Source of the DNA: Paludibacter propionicigenes WB4
Lineage (GTDB): Bacteria > Bacteroidota > Bacteroidia > Bacteroidales > Paludibacteraceae
DNA: 64,000 nucleotides
Direction: 5' to 3'
Assembly: GCF_000183135.1 (NCBI RefSeq)
Contig: NC_014734.1
Span: 682,001-746,000, forward strand
Part shown: positions 56,003-64,000 of the stretch, piece by piece
Layout: each line of letters starts with the position of its first letter
Position numbering within the stretch: the stretch's first letter is position 1
The notes under the pieces: generated by a model
Told to the model about the DNA's origin: nothing
Database searches by the model: none
The model's input: the letters and a program-made list of their open reading frames with translations, nothing else
Translations under genes and position numbers: made by a program

Positions 56003-58558
56003 TCAACCGCATTTTGAGTAACCACAACTGCTACATTTCAGGCATCCTTCCTGATATACCAGCGTTTTCTGTCCACATTCAGGACATGGTTGTTCTTTAA
56101 TTTGAGTGCCATCCGGGATATATTTCTTCAAAGCACGTTCTACCCCGACTTTCCACGTATTAATAGATTCACTATCCAGTTGTAAACCTGAAACCAGTTT
56201 AATAACCTGATCAATAGGCATTCCGTAACGCAATACACCCGAGATGAGTTTAGCGTAATTCCAGAATTCTTTATCAAATTTATGAGATAAACCTTCAACT
56301 GTAGTTTTATATCCACGCTTATTCACAAATTGAAAGTCATACCGCTTGTTACCGTTTTCATCTACTGTTTTTATGATTTTTCCTTCCGTAACTGTTTTTG
56401 GAAGTAAAATACCTTCTTCATCATCTGCTAAACCGGTAAAAATTTCGTATGGACGACCATTGCTGGATAAACCTACAAAGGCAATCCACTTATCTTTAGC
56501 ATTTTGGAAACGAACGATATCGCAATTAAGCTCTTTTGGTCTTACTACAAGGTCACCTTCGTAGCAGAAACAATTTTCTTTTCTTTCTTCCTTCTTTTCT
56601 TCTTTTTTCTCATCAACTGCAATAAGAACACCGGCACGAGACCCATCTCTATAAACAGTTACTCCTTTACAACCACAACGCCATGCTTCTTCATACAGTT
56701 TTCCTACCAGTTCTTCAGTTGCATCAGCGGGTAGATTAATAGTAACACTAATTGAGTGATCAACCCATTTCTGAATACGTCCCTGCATTTGAACTTTCTT
56801 GAGCCAATCTACATCATTAGCAGTTGCTTTATAATATGGTGACTTCGCTACAATTTCGTCAACCTCTTCTTTAGTATAGCGTTTGGTTGTGGAGTAATTG
56901 TTTGCCTCCATCCAGGTAACAAATTTATGATGAAATACAACATATTCTTCCCAAGAATCTCCGTTTTCATCAATAAAATCTACACGAACATTTTTATCGT
57001 TTGGATTTACTTTTCTTCTTCTGGTGTACACAGGCATAAATACAGGTTCTACTCCGGAAGTCGTTTGAGTCATTATACTGGTGGTGCCGGTAGGAGCAAT
57101 CGTCAAACAAGCAATATTACGACGACCATACTTAGCCATATCTTCATAAAGTTGCGGATCAGCCTCACGTAAACGTTGAATGTAAGGATTGTTTTCTTCT
57201 CGTTTAGCATCATAAACAGAAAAAGCTCCACGTTCCTGCGCCATCGTTACCGACGATCTGTAAGCAGCTAATGCAACAGCTTTATGTACCTTCTCAGAAA
57301 AATCTGTTGCTTCTTCTGTTCCGTAACGGAAACCTAAAGCTGCCAGCATATCACCTTCCGCTGTTGTTCCAACGCCAGTTCTGCGCCCCTGAGATGTTTT
57401 TGTTTTAATTTTTTCCCAAAGCTGGAATTCAGTATTTTTTATTTCCTCATCTTCAGGATCTGACTCTATCTTGGCGATAATTTTATCAATTTTCTCCATT
57501 TCAAGGTCAATAATATCATCCATAATGCGTTGAGCCAACCCAACATGTTTATGGAATAACTCGAAATCGAACGATGCTTGCGGAGTAAATGGATTGTTAA
57601 TGTACGAATACAAATTAATGGCCAATAAGCGACAACTATCGTAAGGACAAAGCGGGATCTCGCCACAAGGATTTGTAGATACTGTTCTATAGCCTAAATC
57701 GGCATAGCAGTCTGGAACAGATTCACGCGTAATAGTATCCCAAAACAAGATTCCGGGTTCAGCCGATTGCCACGCATTGTGTACAATTTTTTTCCAGATA
57801 GCGTTGGCATCTACATTTTTAGTAAACCAAGGATTTTCGGATGTTACAGGATATTGCTGTGTGTAAGTTTCGTTGTTTATGGCAGCCTTCATGAAGTCAT
57901 CGTGCAGCTTCACAGATATGTTAGCTCCGGTTACTTTTCCTGATTCCATTTTAGCATCAATAAAAGTCTCTGAATCAGGGTGTTTTATTGAAACACTAAG
58001 CATAAGTGCACCACGTCGTCCATCTTGCGCAACTTCGCGCGTAGAATTTGAATAACGTTCCATAAACGGTACGATACCGGTAGAAGTCAGTGCCGAGTTC
58101 TTTACAGGCGAACCTTTAGGACGTATGTGAGAGAGGTCATGACCAACTCCACCACGACGCTTCATGAGTTGCACTTGTTCTTCGTCTATTTTTATGATAG
58201 CACCGTATGAGTCAGAATCTCCATCAAATCCAATAACGAAGCAATTGGATAGCGATGCTACCTGAAAATCATTTCCAATACCCGTCATTGGGCTACCTTG
58301 CGGTACAATATATTTAAAGTCACGAAATAATTCGAAAAGTTCATCTTCTGAAAGAGGATTTGGATATTTCTTTTCAATCCGGGCAATTTCTTTGGCCAAT
58401 CGACGATGCATATCGTCAGGATTTAATTCATAAGTGTTACCGAATGAATCTTTGAGTGCATACTTAGTTGCCCATACTTTAGTAGCGAGGTCATCTCCTT
58501 TGAAATATTTGAGAGTTGACTCTTTTATTTCTTCTGCAGTGAATGTTTTTGTTTCCAC
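56003..58558 (-). CDS. nrdJ: Adenosylcobalamin-dependent ribonucleotide reductase (class II)
   Basis: The enzyme makes deoxyribonucleotides using an adenosylcobalamin radical and needs no oxygen. The 851-residue product shows SNCFVIG, DGRRGALMLSVSIKHPD and the active-site NPCGEIPL of class II enzymes. A TSCPD-type domain (about 680-810) and a final zinc ribbon (CPECGQK and CLKCSSCGYSKC) follow. There is no class I small subunit nearby. I looked for a B12 riboswitch in the 308 bases upstream (58559-58866) and saw none; only a small hairpin, TCCGATGAAATCGGA, near 58613. Confidence 0.92.
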   Translation of the reverse strand: METKTFTAEEIKESTLKYFKGDDLATKVWATKYALKDSFGNTYELNPDDMHRRLAKEIARIEKKYPNPLSEDELFELFRDFKYIVPQGSPMTGIGNDFQVASLSNCFVIGFDGDSDSYGAIIKIDEEQVQLMKRRGGVGHDLSHIRPKGSPVKNSALTSTGIVPFMERYSNSTREVAQDGRRGALMLSVSIKHPDSETFIDAKMESGKVTGANISVKLHDDFMKAAINNETYTQQYPVTSENPWFTKNVDANAIWKKIVHNAWQSAEPGILFWDTITRESVPDCYADLGYRTVSTNPCGEIPLCPYDSCRLLAINLYSYINNPFTPQASFDFELFHKHVGLAQRIMDDIIDLEMEKIDKIIAKIESDPEDEEIKNTEFQLWEKIKTKTSQGRRTGVGTTAEGDMLAALGFRYGTEEATDFSEKVHKAVALAAYRSSVTMAQERGAFSVYDAKREENNPYIQRLREADPQLYEDMAKYGRRNIACLTIAPTGTTSIMTQTTSGVEPVFMPVYTRRRKVNPNDKNVRVDFIDENGDSWEEYVVFHHKFVTWMEANNYSTTKRYTKEEVDEIVAKSPYYKATANDVDWLKKVQMQGRIQKWVDHSISVTINLPADATEELVGKLYEEAWRCGCKGVTVYRDGSRAGVLIAVDEKKEEKKEERKENCFCYEGDLVVRPKELNCDIVRFQNAKDKWIAFVGLSSNGRPYEIFTGLADDEEGILLPKTVTEGKIIKTVDENGNKRYDFQFVNKRGYKTTVEGLSHKFDKEFWNYAKLISGVLRYGMPIDQVIKLVSGLQLDSESINTWKVGVERALKKYIPDGTQIKEQPCPECGQKTLVYQEGCLKCSSCGYSKCG

Positions 58559-58866
58559 GATAAAAGTTTTCTAAAAAGATTAGTATAAGTGTTTTGAGAT
58601 CGTAATTTGTTCCGATGAAATCGGACTACAATGTTAGGCATTTATTTTTATAATTCCAATAATATATATCAATTTTTATTGAACAAAATAAAAAGTTTTC
58701 CAAAATATTTTGTATCATTCTGTATATAAAGACTATAAAAAATTCAAAACAACGAAATATTTCCAAAAATGAAATTTAATAAGTAAACCAGAAGAATTAT
58801 TCGGAAAACAAATAAAACATTTGTAAATTCCAATACAGAAGTTATGATGAAATGAATAAAGGAGAG
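58559..58866. other. Intergenic gap upstream of nrdJ
   Basis: This is AT-rich non-coding sequence between recF and nrdJ (both minus strand). It holds a hairpin near 58611-58627 and no clear TAnnTTTG promoter on the minus strand. No riboswitch or small gene was recognised. Confidence 0.5.
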
Positions 58867-59958
58867 TTAGCAAGATATTTCACCATTTTCAACAGTGAAA
58901 ATAGTTGCATCTTGCTCTAACTGAAGAAGAAGTAGATCCAGATGCTCCCGGTTGGTATCAGTAATAAATATTTGACCAAACGTATCGCCTGATACCAGCT
59001 CAATTATCTTTTTTACGCGAACAGAATCGAGCTTATCAAATATATCATCTAGCAACAAAAGAGGGGATAGATTGTGTGTTCGTTTTAAAAAATCAAACTG
59101 TGCTAGTTTTAATGATATAAGATATGTTTTGTTTTGTCCCTGTGAGCCAACTCGCTTAATTGGGTAATCTCCCAATAACATTTCAAGATCATCTTTATGA
59201 ATTCCCTGAGTAGAATAACCAAGTATTCGATCACGATCGCGTGTGGCCAGCATTTTAGTTTTTATATCCCGATCATGATGTTGCGAGTGATATGAAAGAC
59301 TTATCTGTTCGTTTCCAACGGATATATACGAATAATAATTTTGAAAAACAGGGATGAACTCATCAATAAACAGTTTGCGTTGCTCATATATATAATTACC
59401 AAAAGCAGCCATTTGCTCTTCCCAGATGTCAAGTAAAGAATCATCTACAGGTTTTTCCGATTTCAACAATGCATTTCGTTGTTTCAACGCATTGTTGTAT
59501 TGAAGTAAATTATTCAGGTAGGTTTTATTGTATTGAGATATAACCCCATCAATGAATTTGCGACGCTCTTCACTGCCTCCCTGGATCAACTCCGAATCAT
59601 CGGGTGAAACCAATACCAACGGCAACAATCCGATATGATCCGACAGACGTTCGTATTCTTTTTTATTGCGCTTGAATTGTTTTTTCTGACGCATCTTCAT
59701 ACCACAGTAAATATCTTCGGTTTGATCGCCCAAAGTATATTTCCCCTGAAGTAGACAAAATTCGGCACCATGCAAGATATTTTGAGAATCGATAGAGTTA
59801 GAATGACTTTTGCAAAACGATAAAAAATAAATTGCATCCAGAATATTGGTTTTTCCCATACCATTATTTCCGATAAAACAATTTATGTTAGGCGAAAAAA
59901 CCAATTCAGCTTCGCGGATATTCTTGTAATTGAGTATGGATAGAGAATTGAGACGCAT
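58867..59958 (-). CDS. recF: DNA replication and repair protein RecF
   Basis: RecF loads RecA at gaps with RecO and RecR. The 363-residue product shows Walker A at 30-37 (GNNGMGKT) and Walker B in SPLLLLDDIFDKLD, with the usual SLSILNYKNIREAEL start. It has its own promoter (59986-60015). It is not next to dnaN or gyrB here, as is common in Bacteroidetes. Confidence 0.94.
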   Translation of the reverse strand: MRLNSLSILNYKNIREAELVFSPNINCFIGNNGMGKTNILDAIYFLSFCKSHSNSIDSQNILHGAEFCLLQGKYTLGDQTEDIYCGMKMRQKKQFKRNKKEYERLSDHIGLLPLVLVSPDDSELIQGGSEERRKFIDGVISQYNKTYLNNLLQYNNALKQRNALLKSEKPVDDSLLDIWEEQMAAFGNYIYEQRKLFIDEFIPVFQNYYSYISVGNEQISLSYHSQHHDRDIKTKMLATRDRDRILGYSTQGIHKDDLEMLLGDYPIKRVGSQGQNKTYLISLKLAQFDFLKRTHNLSPLLLLDDIFDKLDSVRVKKIIELVSGDTFGQIFITDTNREHLDLLLLQLEQDATIFTVENGEISC

Positions 59959-59985
59959 GAAGTGGTGGAGGTGTTTATTTTAATA

Positions 59986-60015
59986 CAAATGTACGTAAAA
60001 TATAATCATGTCCAA
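59986..60015 (-). promoter_or_regulatory. recF promoter
   Basis: On the minus strand, TTG (60013-60015) and TACATTTG (59986-59993) are 19 bases apart, an ideal arrangement, 28 bases ahead of the ATG. The rest of the recF-60259 gap holds the next gene's -7 box TAACTTTG at 60102-60109. Confidence 0.7.
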
Positions 60016-60258
60016 TTCTTTTTTTTCGTTTCAAAACGTTAAACTAAGTGATTCAGGCAAAATAAGTTCGCTATGTTTATCATGATTGATTTTAATTATT
60101 GTAACTTTGCGTAGAACAGAAAAAATCACAAAAAACACTATTCAAACGACTAAATAACAGATATTTACAAGTCAATATTTTGCATTAATTCGCATAGTAT
60201 ATAACGACGAAGTTTAGACCTGCATAGTTTAGTTAGAAATAATTGTTTATCTACCAAC

Positions 60259-60903
60259 ATGATAAAATATTTCAGGCTTTCAATTTTTATTATTATCGTT
60301 TTCACATCTTGTAATCCGGAAAGAAAAACAAATACCACCAGCAACAAGCATATAATAAGTGAGGCGATTATAGTTGACTGCCACTACTCGCTGGAGGAGG
60401 CAATCTCGGGATCGAAAGCTCCGAAATCTGTTCTTAATCAACTGGAGTTAATTGATGTGCAATACTACTCAACCGATGGTAAAATCCATAGAGGGCAAGT
60501 ACTCACAAATAAAAAAATATCTCCTGAAATAAAAGTAATATTTAGTTTTATCCTACAGAATAAATTTCCGGTAGCGCGAGTAATTCCGATAGTAAAATAC
60601 AATTGGGATGATAACGCATCAATGCAGGCAAACAATACTTATAGTTTTTGTTACCGAAATGTAAGTTATTCTAAACATGCTCAAGGACTAGCTATTGATA
60701 TTAATCCTTTCTTTAATCCTCAACGTTGGAAAAAGAGTCAGAAAAACCGTATTGACAGACCTATAGGAGCAAAGTACGATGCTAAGGTTCCCGGAACTTT
60801 TTATAGCAATCATCCAGTAGTTCAGCAATTTAAAAAACTAGGGTTTCGCTGGGGTCACACTTTTACAGCAAAGTATGACGACCACCATTTCGAGTTAAAA
60901 TAA
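60259..60903 (+). CDS. M15-family D-Ala-D-Ala carboxypeptidase-like lipoprotein
   Basis: The 214-residue protein has a lipoprotein signal (VFTSC, Cys18). The M15 zinc site is visible as His140 and Asp147 (SKHAQGLAIDINP) and the C-terminal DDHHFEL (His210). The family trims peptidoglycan stem peptides and includes VanY-like and CwlK-like enzymes. It is probably exported to the periplasm. It has its own -7 box and stands alone. Confidence 0.86.
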   Translation: MIKYFRLSIFIIIVFTSCNPERKTNTTSNKHIISEAIIVDCHYSLEEAISGSKAPKSVLNQLELIDVQYYSTDGKIHRGQVLTNKKISPEIKVIFSFILQNKFPVARVIPIVKYNWDDNASMQANNTYSFCYRNVSYSKHAQGLAIDINPFFNPQRWKKSQKNRIDRPIGAKYDAKVPGTFYSNHPVVQQFKKLGFRWGHTFTAKYDDHHFELK

Positions 60904-60952
60904 TATTGTAAGAATATTTCGACATTTTCTTTCATATTGACATAATAATTTG

Positions 60953-60960
60953 TATTTTTG
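60953..60960 (+). promoter_or_regulatory. -7 box of maeB
   Basis: TATTTTTG, 58 bases ahead of the ATG at 61019. Confidence 0.55.
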
Positions 60961-61018
60961 CGATAAATTAAAAAAATATATACAAATATAATATACAACT
61001 CACATTAGAATTAAAATT

Positions 61019-63319
61019 ATGGCAAAGTTAACCAGAGAAGATGCTCTTCTCTATCACTCTCAGGGGAAGCCTGGGAAAATCGAGGTAGTTCCTACCAAAC
61101 CCTACAGTTCTCAACGTGATTTATCATTGGCTTACTCTCCGGGAGTTGCTGAGCCATGTTTAGAAATTGAAAAAGATGAAAGTACAGCCTATGATTACAC
61201 TTCAAAAGGTAATTTAGTAGCCGTTATTTCTAACGGTACAGCAGTACTAGGATTAGGAGATATAGGTGCGCTGGCCGGAAAACCGGTAATGGAAGGAAAA
61301 GGTTTATTGTTTAAAATTTTTGCAGGTATTGATGTTTTTGACATTGAGGTAAATGAAAAAGATCCTGAGAAATTTATTCAGGTAGTGAAAGCCATTGCAC
61401 CGACTTTTGGAGGTATTAATCTTGAGGATATTAAGGCTCCAGAATGTTTTGAAATTGAAGAGCGCTTGAAAGCTGAGTTGGACATTCCGTTGATGCACGA
61501 CGACCAACACGGTACGGCTATTATATCTGCCGCCGGGTTAATCAATGCTCTTGAATTGGTTGGAAAGAAAATAGAAGATGTAAAAATTGTGGTAAATGGT
61601 GCAGGAGCTGCCGCCAATTCATGTACTCAACTGTATATGATGCTTGGTGCTAAATTAGAGAACATCGTTATGGTGGATTCTAAAGGTGTTATTAACAAAC
61701 AACGCACCGACTTAAATTCAAGAAAGAAACCATTTGCGACTGACAGAACTATCACAACACTGGCCGAAGCTGTAAAAGACTCTGACGTATTTTTGGGATT
61801 ATCTATAGCCGGAGTTTTATCTATCGATATGGTTCGATCTATGAACGCTAATCCGATTGTATTTGCACTTGCTAACCCTAATCCTGAAATATCTTATGAA
61901 GATGCTTTATCTGCACGTAAAGACATTATTTTTGCTACCGGACGTTCTGATCATCCTAACCAAATCAATAACGTATTAGGATTCCCTTACATTTTCCGTG
62001 GAGCTTTGGATGTACGCGCCAAATGTATTAACGAGGAAATGAAAGTGGCAGCTGTTCGTGCTATTGCAGAATTGACAAAGAAACCGGTTCCTGATGTTGT
62101 AAATGCGGCTTATAATCTGAAACGTATTACATTTGGACGCGACTATATTATTCCAAAACCACTTGACCCACGCTTGTTGACCATTGTGGCTCCTGCTGTA
62201 GCTAAAGCTGCTATGGAATCAGGAGTAGCCCGCAAAGACATTACCGATTGGAACGCATATTGCGATAAACTTCGCGGATTGATGGGCAACGACAACAAGA
62301 TGCTACGTCACTTCTACGAAACTGCGAAACAAAATCCCAAACGTGTTGTATTCTCCGAATCCAATCACCTAAATATGATTAAGGCAGCCGAATCGGCTTA
62401 TGCTGAAGGTATCTGTTTCCCTATTTTGATCGGAAATGAAGAAAAAATAGCCAATATTGCTGCAGAAAATGACATTGACTTAACCGGAATTGAAATTATC
62501 AATCTTCGTCACGACAGAGAAGAAAAACGCAGGAATATATACGCTAAAAAACTTTCAGAGAAAAGAAGTCGCGAAGGTATGACTTTCGACGAAGCTTACG
62601 AGAAAATGTACGAAAGAAACTACTTTGGTATGATGATGGTGGAAACCGGAGAGGCCGATGCGCTGATTACCGGTGTGTATACTAAATATGCCGACTCAGT
62701 TCAGGCTGCTAAAGATGTAATTGGTTTACGTCCTGGTTTGAAACATATGGCTGCCATGCAAATCATGAATACCAAGAAAGGAACTTTCTTCCTGGCAGAT
62801 ACATTGTTTAATCGTCACCCATCGACTGAAGCATTGATTGATATTGCTAAACTGACACACGAAACCGTAAAATTCTTTGCACACGAACCAGTAATGGCAA
62901 TGTTGTCTTATTCGAACTTTGGATCAGACAAGCAAGGAAGTCCGGCCAGTGTACATCAGGTAGTAGAAACTTTGCATACAGAGTATCCGGAAATGCTTGT
63001 TGATGGAGAAATGCAGGTAACTTTTGCTTTGAACAAAGAACTTCGCGACAAAAAGTTCCCATTCTCAAAATTAGCCGGTAAAAATGTAAATACATTGATT
63101 TTCCCTAACTTAAGCTCAGCCAACACTGCTTATAAAATGTTGATTGAAATGGGTCTGGCCGAATCAATCGGACCAATTCAAATGGGATTGAACAAACCGG
63201 TTCATATTTTGGATGTTGAAAGTTCAGTGCGTGACATCGTAAACATGACTGCCATTGCGGTACTTGATGCCATAGTTGAAGAAATCAAAGTAAACTCTGA
63301 TACGAAAATCAATTTGTAA
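61019..63319 (+). CDS. maeB: NADP-dependent malic enzyme with phosphotransacetylase-like domain
   Basis: The enzyme converts malate to pyruvate and CO2 with NADP reduction. The 766-residue product has the malic domain (about 1-165; [16 protein letters not shown] and [15 protein letters not shown]) and an NAD-type Rossmann domain (about 170-400; [12 protein letters not shown]). A phosphotransacetylase-like domain (about 425-760) is thought to act as an allosteric sensor of acetyl-CoA. The length and order are typical of MaeB. It is followed by a bidirectional terminator. Confidence 0.96.
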   Translation: MAKLTREDALLYHSQGKPGKIEVVPTKPYSSQRDLSLAYSPGVAEPCLEIEKDESTAYDYTSKGNLVAVISNGTAVLGLGDIGALAGKPVMEGKGLLFKIFAGIDVFDIEVNEKDPEKFIQVVKAIAPTFGGINLEDIKAPECFEIEERLKAELDIPLMHDDQHGTAIISAAGLINALELVGKKIEDVKIVVNGAGAAANSCTQLYMMLGAKLENIVMVDSKGVINKQRTDLNSRKKPFATDRTITTLAEAVKDSDVFLGLSIAGVLSIDMVRSMNANPIVFALANPNPEISYEDALSARKDIIFATGRSDHPNQINNVLGFPYIFRGALDVRAKCINEEMKVAAVRAIAELTKKPVPDVVNAAYNLKRITFGRDYIIPKPLDPRLLTIVAPAVAKAAMESGVARKDITDWNAYCDKLRGLMGNDNKMLRHFYETAKQNPKRVVFSESNHLNMIKAAESAYAEGICFPILIGNEEKIANIAAENDIDLTGIEIINLRHDREEKRRNIYAKKLSEKRSREGMTFDEAYEKMYERNYFGMMMVETGEADALITGVYTKYADSVQAAKDVIGLRPGLKHMAAMQIMNTKKGTFFLADTLFNRHPSTEALIDIAKLTHETVKFFAHEPVMAMLSYSNFGSDKQGSPASVHQVVETLHTEYPEMLVDGEMQVTFALNKELRDKKFPFSKLAGKNVNTLIFPNLSSANTAYKMLIEMGLAESIGPIQMGLNKPVHILDVESSVRDIVNMTAIAVLDAIVEEIKVNSDTKINL

Positions 63320-63338
63320 TCAGCGTCCTCAATAAATA

Positions 63339-63376
63339 GAAAAAGGTCATTAACTCAATCGTTAATGACCTTTTTT
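63339..63376. terminator. Bidirectional terminator between maeB and gcvT
   Basis: AAAAAGGTCATTAAC pairs with GTTAATGACCTTTTTT across a 6-base loop, between convergent genes. Confidence 0.9.
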
Positions 63377-63396
63377 ATTTATTTTGCTTCAAGCTC

Positions 63397-64000
63397 TTAT
63401 TTTACTACTATTGCTTCCAGATTTTTATTTCTTATCTGAATGTAAACCACAGAACCTGGTTTGCTGTAGGCAGCCTGAACATAACCCATTCCGATTCCTT
63501 TTTTGGTATCAGGCAGCATAGTTCCCGAAGTTACTACTCCTATAACATCTCCAGTTTCATTTACAATGCTATATTCATGACGGGGAATGCCACGTTCTTT
63601 TAATTCAAAACGTACCAACTTACGGCTTACGCCTTCGGCTTTTTGCTTTTCAAGCAACGAACGGTCAATAAAGTTTTTTCCGTCAGCAAACTTGGTAATC
63701 CAACCTAAGCCGGCTTCGATAGGCGATGTGGTATCATCAATATCATTTCCATACAAGCAAAAACCCTTTTCGAGGCGCAACGAATCACGCGCTCCCAAGC
63801 CGATTGGTTTAATTCCGAATTCGGCACCAGTAGCGAAAAGTGCATCCCAAATTTTATCCCCATGTTCAGGATAAAAATATAATTCGAAACCTCCCGCACC
63901 GGTATAACCTGTGTTAGAAAGAATAACGTTTTCGACACCTGCAAAATCACCAACTGCAAAGCCGTAATAAGGAATCTGCGAAAGATCAGTGCCGGTCAGC
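63397..64000 (-). CDS. gcvT: Aminomethyltransferase (glycine cleavage T protein), partial
   Basis: Only the C-terminal 201 residues are in the window; the gene starts beyond 64000. The visible part shows [14 protein letters not shown], the [21 protein letters not shown] motif and the C-terminal barrel domain ending [14 protein letters not shown] protein transfers the methylene group from lipoyl-H protein to tetrahydrofolate. The frame is open to the edge. gcvH and gcvP are not visible. Confidence 0.93.
   Translation of the reverse strand, partial: LTGTDLSQIPYYGFAVGDFAGVENVILSNTGYTGAGGFELYFYPEHGDKIWDALFATGAEFGIKPIGLGARDSLRLEKGFCLYGNDIDDTTSPIEAGLGWITKFADGKNFIDRSLLEKQKAEGVSRKLVRFELKERGIPRHEYSIVNETGDVIGVVTSGTMLPDTKKGIGMGYVQAAYSKPGSVVYIQIRNKNLEAIVVK

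Noticed and set aside
58559-58866. Cobalamin riboswitch ahead of the class II RNR gene
   Set aside because: I could not find the conserved B12-box pattern; only a small hairpin is visible.

Overview
The window looks like chromosome of a member of the Bacteroidetes, most likely Bacteroidales. The evidence is the TAnnTTTG promoter motif ahead of many genes, the lack of strong Shine-Dalgarno sequences, and families typical of that phylum: a long NusB, a PUR-domain protein (DUF3276), DUF4293 and MG2-type surface proteins. A Paludibacter/Dysgonomonas-like anaerobe is only a guess. No rRNA genes or integrase are visible. One tRNA (Pro, anticodon TGG) is present.

Layout. 0-5 kb: sugar-acid and vitamin metabolism (uxuA, pdxB, gnd) and a DUF3108 exported protein. 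5-8 kb: a membrane LytTR protein, then about 1 kb of non-coding repeats (a 21-bp tandem array with an 85-bp super-period, and a duplicated 160-bp segment), then an unrecognised CarboxypepD_reg-like protein. 8.2-16.2 kb: a very AT-rich island with five tightly spaced co-directional genes: a NurA-like nuclease, a HerA-like translocase with an unusual P-loop, a GHKL/Hsp90-type ATPase, a membrane protein fused to a HAD nucleotidase-like domain, and a radical SAM protein of the B12-binding type. Decayed coding sequence lies on both sides. This is the best candidate in the window for an undescribed system, probably genome conflict or anti-phage. 16.2-31 kb: polysaccharide degradation and surface proteins: a GH2 beta-galactosidase with a LamG insertion, flanked by a 180-bp direct repeat; an exported thioredoxin protein; an MG2-domain protein; and two GH51 arabinofuranosidases around a small lipoprotein.

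31-64 kb is ordinary core genome: repeat-containing and GIDE-domain envelope proteins, ybaK, a GNAT enzyme, threonine aldolase, the PUR protein, an ECF S-component, a phosphoribosyltransferase and nusB-yajC-ybbR. Then come three genes for a 2,3-diacetamido uronic acid nucleotide sugar (wbpE, wbpD, wbpB types), msrB-msrA, a TraB/GumN protein divergent from oxyR, a TPR protein with PBP1A, hemW, tRNA-Pro, a lipid A acyltransferase with a GT2 enzyme, class II ribonucleotide reductase, recF, an M15 peptidase, the malic enzyme maeB, and the C-terminal part of gcvT running off the right edge.

How they fit together: the GH2 and GH51 enzymes release galactose and arabinose from plant-type glycans. UxuA and Gnd belong to uronate and pentose-phosphate metabolism. 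The wbp-type genes, the acyltransferase and the GT2 enzyme serve surface-glycan assembly. OxyR and MsrBA point to oxidative-stress handling. Coordinates and motifs were read directly from the sequence. Family names come from recognition of motifs, not database searches.
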